In this document: piece after piece, positions 26,247 to 34,467 of the stretch
How the letters are laid out: each line of letters begins with the position of its first letter
How positions within the stretch are numbered: the first letter of the stretch is position 1
Translations under genes and position numbers: made by a program
Assembly: GCF_965200585.1 (NCBI RefSeq)
Contig: NZ_OZ241361.1
From: Bacterioplanoides sp965200585
Lineage (GTDB): Bacteria; Pseudomonadota; Gammaproteobacteria; Pseudomonadales; Oceanobacteraceae
Reading direction: 5' to 3' (one strand)
Length of the DNA: 64,000 nucleotides
The notes under the pieces: generated by a model
Databases searched by the model: none
What the model saw: only the letters and a program-made list of their open reading frames with translations
What the model was told of the DNA's origin: nothing

Positions 26247-26705
26247 ATGTCCTTCTCCCTAGATTTCGAAGAGTTAAAGCGTTACCAGCCAAACAGATAC
26301 CCATTCCTTATGATCGACTATGTTACTGATGTCGAGCCAGGTAAATACGCGAAGGGATATAAGAATTTAACCAATAACGAATGGTATTTCCCTGTGCATT
26401 TTCCAGAAGGACCAAATATGCCTGGAGCATTGCAGTTAGAGGCGATGGCCCAGATGCTGACTGTGGCGATAACCACTCAGGAAGGTCTGGAAGGAAAAGT
26501 AACTCATGCTTTGGAGCACCGCGTTAAGTTTAAGAAAGAAGTTCAGCCTGGTCAGCAACTTATGATTGAAGCAGAGGTAATTAGCTGGAGACGTGGTGTT
26601 TGTAAAGGTAAAGCTGTGGGACGCACCAATGGCGAAGTGGCATGTGAAGCGGAAATGTTGATAACTATTCCAGATATTCTCGACCAATATATACCTAAGA
26701 AGTAA
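26247..26705 (+). CDS. FabZ-like hotdog-fold hydroxyacyl-ACP dehydratase
   Basis: This 152-residue hotdog-fold protein resembles FabZ: RYPFLMIDYVTDVEPGKYAKGYKNLTNNEWYFPVHFP, then PNMPGALQLEAMAQM with the glutamate of the active-site helix. FabZ removes water from 3-hydroxyacyl-ACP. It is a second copy outside the usual lpx/fab cluster and sits among ACP-dependent genes, so a special acyl-ACP is the likely substrate. The catalytic His-Glu pair appears intact (HFPEG...LEAMAQ). Confidence 0.83.
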   Translation: MSFSLDFEELKRYQPNRYPFLMIDYVTDVEPGKYAKGYKNLTNNEWYFPVHFPEGPNMPGALQLEAMAQMLTVAITTQEGLEGKVTHALEHRVKFKKEVQPGQQLMIEAEVISWRRGVCKGKAVGRTNGEVACEAEMLITIPDILDQYIPKK

Positions 26706-26712
26706 ATCATTA

Positions 26713-28284
26713 ATGTACGACTATATTGTTGTTGGTGCTGGGGCTGCTGGTGCAGCTTCAGCATGGAGGTTTGCTCAACACGGTGCACGTGTACTTATTG
26801 TTGACCGTGGTCCTGAGCTGGATCGAACACGCTATCCTACAACCCAGGCTAACTGGGAAGCACTAAAGCAAACAAAGTTTAGCCCCATTGCTGCAACCCG
26901 CGGTCTTAGCGGCGACTATCCTGTCGACGATGAAAACTCGCCAATTGCGATATGCAACTATAATGCAATTGGCGGATCGACGATTTTGTACTCAGGGCAT
27001 TACCCGCGATTTTTACGCTCTGATTTCTCTATTAATGCAGATGAAAACCTTGGTGTTGATTGGCCAATTAGTTATGACGAATTGTTGCCGTACTTTGCAT
27101 TAAACGAAGATGAAATGTCGATGTCCGGCTTGCCAGGAGACCCGTATTATCCGGAGATAGAAAGTGCATTACCGCCTGTCCCGTTAGGTAAAGTTGGTGC
27201 ACGATTAGCCGAAGGCTTCAATAAGTTATCTTGGCATTGGTGGCCGAGCTTTTCTGCTATTTCTACCAGAGACCGGGCCGGAAGGTCTAGCTGCATTAAT
27301 CTTGGCCCATGTAATGTTGGCTGTCCGCAAGAAGCGAAATCCAGTGTTGATATTACCTATTTAAGAAAAGCACAGAAGTTGGGTTTGGAAGTTTTGCCGG
27401 ATTTTGCTGTATCACGTGTAATAACAGAAAATGGGCGAGCTACCGGCATTGAAGGATATAACTCCGAAGGTGAGCTGGTTTCCTACATGGGGCATAAGAT
27501 AATTCTGGCCTCAAGTGCCGTTGGGACACCCAGAATTTTATTGAATAGTGCTACTTCTGAATATCCAGAAGGGTTGGCAAACAGTTCAGGTTTAGTTGGA
27601 AAAAACCTGATGATTCATCCTTTGGGTTATGTTGAAGGTGTATTTGACGAATATCTGGAAACAGATATCGGCCCTCAGGGATGTATGCTCTATAGCCTGG
27701 AGTTTTATCGGAACGAAGAGTCACAGCATGAATTAGGATATATGATGCACGCTCTTCGTGGAGCTGGTGCGGTTGAGGTCGCAAAATCAGCCTTGTCTCG
27801 GAGAAAGTTGCGTTTCGGTGAATCAGTTTACGAAGACTTCTCGTCATTTTATGGAAAACAGGCGGTAATTGCTATTATTTGCGAAGACTTACCTGAAACT
27901 ACTAACCTTGTAGAGTTGGATTTTGAAAACCGCGATCGTTTTGGTGTGCCCGGGGTAAAAGTGTCATATCAGATGAGTGACAATACCAAGAAAATGATGG
28001 TGCACGGCATGGGTAAAGCCCGTGAGTTAATGGCAGCAGCTGGCGCTAAAAAAAGCTATGCCCATGGCCCGGTGAGAAATACAGGGTGGCATATTATGGG
28101 TACGTGCCAGATGGGTAACGATCCAAAGTCATCGGTGGTCGACCCGAGTGGTAAATGCCATGACCTGGAAGGTTTATATATCCTCGATTCAAGTGTTTTT
28201 CCAACCAGTTCATGTGTCAATCCCGCAAACACAATTCAATCATTGGCTCTATATTTAGCGGATAAAATACATGAGTGCGAATGA
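26713..28284 (+). CDS. GMC-family flavin oxidoreductase
   Basis: This 523-residue FAD-dependent oxidoreductase has the dinucleotide-binding start YIVVGAGAAGAASAWRFA, YNAIGGSTILYSGHYPRF for flavin contact and ASSAVGTPRILLNSA. The GMC C-terminal signature with the catalytic histidine region (WHIMGTCQMGNDP) and NPANTIQSLALYLADKI is also present. GMC enzymes oxidise alcohols, often sugars or polyols. It has no twin-arginine or Sec signal, so it should be cytoplasmic. A cysteine motif CINLGPCNVGCPQEAK near residue 195 is typical of the gluconate/fructose dehydrogenase-like branch. The next gene overlaps it by 14 bases and may encode a partner. Confidence 0.87.
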   Translation: MYDYIVVGAGAAGAASAWRFAQHGARVLIVDRGPELDRTRYPTTQANWEALKQTKFSPIAATRGLSGDYPVDDENSPIAICNYNAIGGSTILYSGHYPRFLRSDFSINADENLGVDWPISYDELLPYFALNEDEMSMSGLPGDPYYPEIESALPPVPLGKVGARLAEGFNKLSWHWWPSFSAISTRDRAGRSSCINLGPCNVGCPQEAKSSVDITYLRKAQKLGLEVLPDFAVSRVITENGRATGIEGYNSEGELVSYMGHKIILASSAVGTPRILLNSATSEYPEGLANSSGLVGKNLMIHPLGYVEGVFDEYLETDIGPQGCMLYSLEFYRNEESQHELGYMMHALRGAGAVEVAKSALSRRKLRFGESVYEDFSSFYGKQAVIAIICEDLPETTNLVELDFENRDRFGVPGVKVSYQMSDNTKKMMVHGMGKARELMAAAGAKKSYAHGPVRNTGWHIMGTCQMGNDPKSSVVDPSGKCHDLEGLYILDSSVFPTSSCVNPANTIQSLALYLADKIHECE

Positions 28285-28666
28285 GATGATTATATTAGAG
28301 TTGTTGACCGAAATGTTTCCGGGCAATCCAGAAGTACCAGGTTTTGACCAACTTGCAGACCGTAATCGTTTGGCTGTATCGATAAAGAATGTTGAACAGG
28401 TTGCTGAGCGCTATAAGTCTGCACGGGCTAATGATATGGATATAAGCATCAATGATATCATTAAGATGCTAAAAAAGGATAGTACGTTAGATATTCCGGG
28501 CTTTATTGAATCTGCTATTGAAGTCTATTTTTCCGTCCCGGAGGTTGTGGTACCACTAACTGGTAGCCAACTTCCTTTGTTTCCCAATGAAAGATCACTC
28601 CCGGATATTGATTATGATTTGCTGGAACCTGTGTATTTGAGAATGTTGCCGGAGTCAGAAGAATGA
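28271..28666 (+). CDS. Small protein overlapping the GMC gene, possible small subunit
   Basis: This is a 131-residue soluble protein that I cannot place firmly. The C-terminal part (FIESAIEVYFSVPEVVVPLTG...DIDYDLLEPVYLRMLP) resembles in layout the small subunits of gluconate 2-dehydrogenase-type enzymes, which pair with GMC flavoproteins. Those carry a twin-arginine signal; this one does not. The overlap of 14 bases with the GMC gene and of 4 bases with the SDR gene implies coordinated expression. A chaperone or subunit role is inference. Confidence 0.6.
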   Translation: MSANEMIILELLTEMFPGNPEVPGFDQLADRNRLAVSIKNVEQVAERYKSARANDMDISINDIIKMLKKDSTLDIPGFIESAIEVYFSVPEVVVPLTGSQLPLFPNERSLPDIDYDLLEPVYLRMLPESEE

Positions 28667-29391
28667 GCGAGCTAGTTTCCGTTGTTACAGGCGGGTCTAA
28701 AGGTATTGGTCTGGAGATCGTGAAAAAACTTCTTGAGCAGGGCCACCAGGTTGCTGCTTGTAGCCGAAGTGTCTCTGAGCAGCTCGAACAGTTGCTCTCC
28801 AGCCATAGTGACCAGATTAGCTGGTACAAATTAGATTTAGAAGAAGAAGGGTCTGTTAAGGAAACTGCCAAGCTGATTTCTAAAAGCTATGATCAAATCG
28901 ATGTGCTAATAAACTGTGCTGCTGTGGCGCAAGGGTCATCATTTCTGATGACCCGTATCGAAGAACTAAGGTCCGTATTTAATGTAAATTTCTTCAATAC
29001 TATGCTGTTTACTCAGATCGTTGCTAAAAAGATGATTCGGAAGAAGCAGGGAGCAATTGTGAATATAGCTTCTACCGCAGGGTTATTGTCTGATCCGGGC
29101 ACTCTAGCCTACGGTGGTAGTAAGGCTTCATTGATTCATGCAACCAAAGTTCTTGCTACTGAGTTAGGGGCATATGGCATACGGGTTAATGCTGTTGCTC
29201 CGGCGATCGTAAATACAGAGATGGCTGCTCTTAATGATCAAAAGTCTATAGAGCGAGCTGAGCAGAGATCGGCACTTAGTGCTGTCATTGAACCTGAAGA
29301 TGTCGCCGAGGCTGTTTTGTTTTTGGCAACAATGTCTAAATCCTCCAAGATCACGGGTCAGGTTATACGAGTAGATAAAGGAATTCATTGA
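28663..29391 (+). CDS. Short-chain dehydrogenase/reductase (FabG-like)
   Basis: This 242-residue classical SDR has the cofactor motif VVTGGSKGIGLEI, the NCAA structural motif (INCAAVAQGSS), the catalytic serine in IVNIASTAG and the YxxxK pair in AYGGSKASL. The ending SSKITGQVIRVDKGIH is FabG-like. It would reduce a keto group, possibly of a 3-oxoacyl-ACP, or oxidise a hydroxyl on a precursor. It overlaps both neighbours by a few bases, within a tight gene chain. Confidence 0.87.
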   Translation: MSELVSVVTGGSKGIGLEIVKKLLEQGHQVAACSRSVSEQLEQLLSSHSDQISWYKLDLEEEGSVKETAKLISKSYDQIDVLINCAAVAQGSSFLMTRIEELRSVFNVNFFNTMLFTQIVAKKMIRKKQGAIVNIASTAGLLSDPGTLAYGGSKASLIHATKVLATELGAYGIRVNAVAPAIVNTEMAALNDQKSIERAEQRSALSAVIEPEDVAEAVLFLATMSKSSKITGQVIRVDKGIH

Positions 29392-30566
29392 TGATCGGTT
29401 CAGGGTTTTCGCAATGGCCTTCTTTTACAGCTGAGGAGGCCGATGCAGTGTCTCAGGTACTTCTGTCTAATAAGGTTAATTATTGGACCGGCAATGAGGC
29501 CCGTACATTTGAAAAGGAATTTGCACTTTTCTCTGACTCAGAGTATGCGGTTGCGGTTGCTAATGGAACAGTAGCTCTGGATTTGGCTTTTCGTGCACTT
29601 GGGATTGGAGAAGGTGATGAGGTGATTGTCACCTCGAGAACATTTTTAGCCTCTGTTTCAAGTATCGTGTTGGCAGGTGCAACTCCGGTTTTTGCTGATG
29701 TTGATCGCTGTAGTCAAAATATCACCGCAGAAAGCATTGCTTCAGTTTTAACCGAAAAAACTAAGGCTGTTGTGTGTGTTCATTTGGCAGGTTGGCCATG
29801 CGATATGGACGCAATTATGGCGTTGGCCGAATCTAATCACTTATACGTTATTGAGGATTGTGCTCAGGCTCACGGAGCGACCTATAAAGGTAAAAAGGTA
29901 GGATCTATAGGACACGTCGGTACCTGGTCCTTTTGTCAAGATAAGATCATGACAACAGGTGGCGAGGGCGGAATGGTAACGACCAATGACCGTGAACTAT
30001 GGAAAGTAATGTGGTCATTTAAGGATCATGGAAAAAGTTGGGATGCTGTTTATGAGCGGGAACATCCGCCAGGGTTCCGCTGGTTACATGAAAGTTTCGG
30101 GACCAATTGGCGTATGACGGAATTGCAAGCTGTGATCGGTCGTATTCAGTTGAGGCGTATGGAAAGTTGGACGGAAAAGCGTCTCAAAAACGCCGAAAAA
30201 ATCTGGGAAGCGGCAGTCCAATGTGATGGTTTACGTGTCCCTAAGGTTCCGAATAACATTAGGCATGCAGCGTATAAGTGTTATGTTTTTGTTGAGCCAC
30301 AAGAGCTTAATGATGGTTGGAATCGAGATCGTATTATGAATGCCATCGCTGATCTTGGTGTACCGTGCTTCTCTGGTTCTTGCTCTGAAGTTTATTTGGA
30401 AAAAGCGTTTGATAAAACCAACTATCGTCCGGAAAATTCTTTGCCTATTGCAAAAGAACTTGGAGAAGCTAGCTTAATGTTTCTGGTACACCCAACGCTA
30501 ACAGACGACGAAATCGATAAAACTTGTAAGGCAATACAGCATGTTATGCAGCAGGCTGCTAGTTAA
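29391..30566 (+). CDS. DegT/DnrJ/EryC1-family PLP aminotransferase
   Basis: This 391-residue sugar-type aminotransferase has ANGTVALDLAFRALGIGEGDEVIV, the EDCAQAHGATYKGKKVG segment and the Schiff-base lysine in SFCQDKIMTTGGEGGMV. NWRMTELQAVIGRIQLRRM follows, as in keto-sugar aminotransferases. It is the last gene of the operon, with its ATG overlapping the SDR stop. Its substrate would be a ketone made by the module, perhaps the transketolase product or a dehydrogenated sugar. No clear operon terminator follows; an insertion element begins 17 bases on. Confidence 0.9.
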   Translation: MIGSGFSQWPSFTAEEADAVSQVLLSNKVNYWTGNEARTFEKEFALFSDSEYAVAVANGTVALDLAFRALGIGEGDEVIVTSRTFLASVSSIVLAGATPVFADVDRCSQNITAESIASVLTEKTKAVVCVHLAGWPCDMDAIMALAESNHLYVIEDCAQAHGATYKGKKVGSIGHVGTWSFCQDKIMTTGGEGGMVTTNDRELWKVMWSFKDHGKSWDAVYEREHPPGFRWLHESFGTNWRMTELQAVIGRIQLRRMESWTEKRLKNAEKIWEAAVQCDGLRVPKVPNNIRHAAYKCYVFVEPQELNDGWNRDRIMNAIADLGVPCFSGSCSEVYLEKAFDKTNYRPENSLPIAKELGEASLMFLVHPTLTDDEIDKTCKAIQHVMQQAAS

Positions 30567-30583
30567 GGGCATCATTTTTTAGG

Positions 30584-31704
30584 TGTAGTAGTCAGACCCG
30601 ATCTGACAGCCGCCTGTTTTAAGCTGGTGTCTGTCAGATTAAATCTGGGTTAATTTCTTTTCGGCCTGGATTCGTTTTCCATCAAGTAATGCTTCCAACG
30701 GCGTTCTAGCGCAACAGATTTTTCCCTGATGAGTTCGTTCATTGTTGTAGTATTCCATCCACTCGTCCAGGTCTTTTTGTAAGGCGTCGATCGATTCATA
30801 CAATTTCTTCCGGAAAGTGATCTGATAAAACTCCTGTAAAATCGTTTTATGGAAGCGTTCACAGATACCATTGGTTTGCGGTGATTTCACCTTGGTTTTC
30901 GTGTGATCGATATCATTGATCGCCAGGTAAAGCTGATAGTCATGCTGCTCCGGTTTGCCGCAGTATTCAGTGCCTCTGTCCGTTAAAATTCTCAGCATAG
31001 ACAGCTCCTGAGAGGCGAAGAACGGCAGCACTTTATCGTTCAGTGTATCGGCCGTTGTAATCGGCGTTTTAGTCGTGTAGAACTTCGCAAAGGCGACTTT
31101 GCTGTAAGTGCCAACGAAGGTTTGCTGGATGATGCGTTTCTATTTCGCCGATAACCTCATCGTCCAGTTTCTTACGTTCAAGCGCTGCGACCTGATCATC
31201 CGATAAGATGATGCCTTCTTCAGCGACTTTGGCTTCCAGAACCTTCAGGCGCTTCTTACAGTTTTCCAGATCGTGCCTTAGCCATACTGAGCGAACACCG
31301 CTGGCTGAGACAAAGATTCCGCGTTTTCTGAGTACGAACTTGCCCATGAGCAGGTTGTTCTACTGCATACGCTTTAACAGCTTCTTCAATCGCGGAATCA
31401 ACGCGATTTTTGTGATTAGGCACCTTCCGATTTTGATTAATCAGAGCATCAATACCGCCTTCTTCAACGGATTGTTGATAGCGATAAAACGTATCTCGGG
31501 AGACACCCATGACCTTGCAGGCTTTAGACACATTGCCGAGTTCTTGGGCAATATTCAGCAAACCGGCTTTGTGTTTGATGATTGAATTAGTAGACTCAAG
31601 CATAGAGAGTTTCCTTTGTTTAGATATTGATTCAACACCAACATCAAAACGGGAAACTCTCTTCTTCTCAAATCGAAGTGTCAGATCAGGTCTGAACTAA
31701 TACA
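30584..31704 (-). mobile_element. IS481-family insertion sequence, degenerate
   Basis: Imperfect terminal inverted repeats bound this ~1.12 kb element. The left inner core TCAGACCCGATCTGACA (30592-30608) matches the right core TGTCAGATCAGGTCTGA (31679-31695) in inverted orientation with one mismatch, and the similarity extends outward to TGTAGTAG and TACA. The single transposase gene inside is broken. I see no clear target duplication. It lies directly after the last glycan gene and beside an IS3 remnant. Confidence 0.85.
30639..31603 (-). pseudogene. IS481-family transposase, frameshifted and internally deleted
   Basis: Read on the minus strand, the start at 31603 encodes the helix-turn-helix region (ELGNVSKACKVMGVSRDTFYRYQQ). 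The frame changes near 31330, where RKRGIFVSASGVRSVWLRHDLE continues. Near 31140 the text passes from GEIETHH directly into QQTFVGTYSKVAFAKFYTTK in a third frame, which implies a short deletion within the DDE domain. The C-terminal part (ILTDRGTEYCGKPEQHDYQ, NGICERFHKTILQEFY, YYNNERTHQGKICC) is intact to the stop at 30639. The protein cannot be made whole. Confidence 0.9.
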
Positions 31705-31710
31705 GGTTAT

Positions 31711-31824
31711 TACTTGATGGGTTATTACAACCAGAAAAGGCCGCATCAGAAAAATGGAGGAATCAGTCCTCAGGCGGCTGAGGAAAAACTTAAAACTGTG
31801 TCCGAAATGAGTTGACCGCTACAA
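31711..31824 (+). mobile_element. IS3-family remnant (OrfB C-terminus and right end)
   Basis: The plus strand reads MGYYNQKRPHQKNGGISPQA and ends at a TGA at 31813-31815, which is the C-terminal end of an IS3-family OrfB integrase (YYNxxRPHQ). The sequence TGTCCGAAATGAGTTGACCG, ending in CTACA at 31824, matches the terminal repeat style of IS3 elements (TGT...ACA). The rest of the element is missing, presumably lost when the IS481 element arrived. Confidence 0.75.
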
Positions 31825-31858
31825 AACGATCCCTATGAATCACACAACTATACTGTGT

Positions 31859-33748
31859 TTACTTATTTCCCGCATTCATCACCCAGTCTGGACAGTCATC
31901 TTGTTTATTGTATGCGGCAGGTGCTTCCAGTAATAGTTTGATAACATCGTCCACTCTGAAGTCATGGCAAGCCAGATCTAATCGGTGAAGTAAGTTATGA
32001 GTTTCTGGCCAACTTAAAAATATCTCGTTCGCCGTCATGATTCGGGAGTGTGTTGTTCCTTCTACGTTATCACCAATCAAAAGCTCTTCATAGAGCTTTT
32101 CGCCTGGGCGCAGGCCTGAGAAATTAATCTCAATATCACCATTTGGATCTTCTTCTGTTTTCTCAGTTAAACCCGATAGCTGAATCATTTTCTTAGCTAG
32201 ATTGGTGATCTTAACGGGCTCTCCCATATCCAATACAAAGACGTCACCACCTTTACCCATAGCGCCGGCCTGGATAACCAGCTGTGAGGCTTCCGGAATG
32301 GTCATAAAGTAACGAATAATATCAGGGTGGGTTACTGTGATGGGGCCTCCGGCCTTGATTTGTTTGCGGAAGAGTGGGACCACTGACCCAGATGAGCCTA
32401 ATACGTTGCCAAAACGAACCATACAAAATAGAGTTTCAGATTGACGTTCATTTAATGCTTGTAGCACCAATTCAGCTAAGCGTTTTGAGGTTCCCATTAC
32501 ATTGGTAGGTCGGACGGCCTTGTCGGTAGACACTAAGACAAAGCGCTCAACTCCCGCTGCTATAGCTGCTTCTGCACAATACCAGGTGCCAAAAACATTA
32601 TTGCGTACACCTTCCACCACATTATGTTCAACTAAGGGAACATGTTTGTAGGCAGCAGCATGATAGATGGTTTGTACGTTAAATGTTTTAAAGATCATTT
32701 CTAAGCGGTTTTGGCGTTGTACGGAACCTAGTATTGATATTAGTTTTACGCCTAGCCCTTTTTCTTCATTTATTCGGGTGAGCTCTTGTTCAATTGAGTA
32801 AAGGCTGAACTCGTTCAACTCGAATAATATTAATGTTGTTGGTTTTTGTTTGATGGCTTGTCGACATAGCTCGGACCCAATTGAGCCACCAGCGCCGGTT
32901 ACCAATACAACCTTATTGGTAATGTTGCGACTGATTAATTCATTGTGAGGGCTGACAGGATCACGACCTAATAAATCTTCAATTTCAACGTCACGAATTT
33001 CTTCAATTTTTGCTTTCCCGCTAACAATATCGGCAACAGCAGGAGTTGTCAGTACCTCAACCTTTTTCAGAGAGAGCTTTTCGATTAGCTGCTTACGCTT
33101 AGCAAAGCTGGTATTACCTAATGCTAAGAGAATTTTTTTGCAGGGGCGATCTTCTAATATTTCATCAATTGAATCGTAGCTATAAACTTTTAAACCATTA
33201 ATTTGTGTGCCTTGTTTTTTCTTACAATCGTCGATAAACGCAATAGGGCGGTAGTCTTTATTGGCAGCTAAGGAATGGCTTAGCTCTAATCCTTGTTGGC
33301 CTGCACCGTAAAGGATGACAGGTTCTGCATCAGACCGCCCCTGTTGCTGTACCAGACTACGTATAAAGAGGCGTGGCAAGGCAAGTAGCGCAAATGCCGT
33401 GAATATATAAATAATAACGCTGGAGCGTGGAAGTAATGCCTGCGTTAAAAAGCTTGAAGTACCTAGTGTTGTTGCTGAAATTAATATCCCTACACCAAGA
33501 GAGCTGAAGGCTTTACTGGTCATAAAGCGGATAACTGCTCGATAAAAGCCCAGTCTGATAAAAATACCCAAGGTGATTAAGGTTGTAATGACGGCACTGA
33601 TAATGACTCCCTCGTTAAACGCCGGGAATACATCGCCATGTCTCAACGCCAAAGCTATATAAATGGCTAAAGGGATTGCCAATGCATCATAGGTAAGTGT
33701 AATCAGGCGTTTTATTGAGCGTTTTGACTCAAGCAATTTTTGTAGCAT
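31859..33748 (-). CDS. Membrane-bound UDP-GlcNAc 4,6-dehydratase (WbpM/FlaA1/PglF family)
   Basis: This 629-residue protein matches the large WbpM type. Four N-terminal membrane segments (residues ~15-140) precede a CoA-binding-like domain (VILYGAGQQGLELSHSL) and an SDR catalytic domain with GAGGSIG at residues 285-291. NAD(P) and substrate motifs YHAAAYKHVPLVE and FVLVSTDKAVRPTNVMGTSKR follow; this family uses a Ser-Met-Lys rather than Tyr-based triad, as seen here. It would make UDP-4-keto-6-deoxy-GlcNAc for the initiating sugar. It faces the glycan operon on the opposite strand across the IS remnants. Confidence 0.93.
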   Translation of the reverse strand: MLQKLLESKRSIKRLITLTYDALAIPLAIYIALALRHGDVFPAFNEGVIISAVITTLITLGIFIRLGFYRAVIRFMTSKAFSSLGVGILISATTLGTSSFLTQALLPRSSVIIYIFTAFALLALPRLFIRSLVQQQGRSDAEPVILYGAGQQGLELSHSLAANKDYRPIAFIDDCKKKQGTQINGLKVYSYDSIDEILEDRPCKKILLALGNTSFAKRKQLIEKLSLKKVEVLTTPAVADIVSGKAKIEEIRDVEIEDLLGRDPVSPHNELISRNITNKVVLVTGAGGSIGSELCRQAIKQKPTTLILFELNEFSLYSIEQELTRINEEKGLGVKLISILGSVQRQNRLEMIFKTFNVQTIYHAAAYKHVPLVEHNVVEGVRNNVFGTWYCAEAAIAAGVERFVLVSTDKAVRPTNVMGTSKRLAELVLQALNERQSETLFCMVRFGNVLGSSGSVVPLFRKQIKAGGPITVTHPDIIRYFMTIPEASQLVIQAGAMGKGGDVFVLDMGEPVKITNLAKKMIQLSGLTEKTEEDPNGDIEINFSGLRPGEKLYEELLIGDNVEGTTHSRIMTANEIFLSWPETHNLLHRLDLACHDFRVDDVIKLLLEAPAAYNKQDDCPDWVMNAGNK

Positions 33749-33796
33749 AAAAACTTATCATCCGTGGCTCTACGGTGCTGTAATTATAGTCTTAAT

Positions 33797-34378
33797 TTAA
33801 TCTTTCGATATCCGGCTACCCACAGCACCTTGCTGGTCGCGGTATTTGGCATTTTCACGTTTGTTATACGGCTTGTTGGCCGGGCTTGAGAGTGTTTCAA
33901 ACGACATGGCACAAATCACCATGCCAGGACGCAAGGCCAGTGGCAATTTGCCGTTATTATAGAATTCCAGCACGATCTGGCCTTCCCAGCCAGGGTCAAT
34001 GCGCCCGGCTGTGACATGAACCATCAGACCAAGGCGTGCGAGGGAACTGCGTCCATCCAGCCAGCCGACTAGGTCATTTGGAATACAAACCGATTCCATG
34101 GTTGCGCCCAAGATCAACTCGCCCGGATGGATAAACAGAGCGTCATCTTCGGCAATTTCGATTTCTTTGCTCATAATCCGGTCAATATCACGTTCAAGCT
34201 GGTTGCGATCACCAGATAAGTCCAGGTGAGTTACCGAATTATTATTGAAAACGCGGAACCTATGGTCCAGACGCAGGTCTACAGAAATGCCTGCAATGGC
34301 ATCTTCTTGGGGCTGAGGCGATATGCGGATACTGCCTTGTTGAAGTCTTTTTTCGATATCACCATCACTAAGGCGCAT
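33797..34378 (-). CDS. dcd: dCTP deaminase
   Basis: This enzyme deaminates dCTP to dUTP, feeding dTTP synthesis. The 193-residue protein has the family core RSSLARLGLMVHVTAGRIDPGWEGQIVLEF, with the arginine/serine substrate residues and the catalytic glutamate, and GLRPGMVICAM-like sequence (ALRPGMVICAMSFE) downstream. The start MRLSDGDIEKRL is typical. It lies ~50 bases downstream-side of the WbpM-like gene's start. Confidence 0.96.
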   Translation of the reverse strand: MRLSDGDIEKRLQQGSIRISPQPQEDAIAGISVDLRLDHRFRVFNNNSVTHLDLSGDRNQLERDIDRIMSKEIEIAEDDALFIHPGELILGATMESVCIPNDLVGWLDGRSSLARLGLMVHVTAGRIDPGWEGQIVLEFYNNGKLPLALRPGMVICAMSFETLSSPANKPYNKRENAKYRDQQGAVGSRISKD

Positions 34379-34467
34379 GATCGTTTTCCACTCATAATAT
34401 TGCTGCCGATTCTACCTGATCGATCTTCTGTGAGATAGCGCGTTTTGTAAAAGCTTTGTGGTGAATG

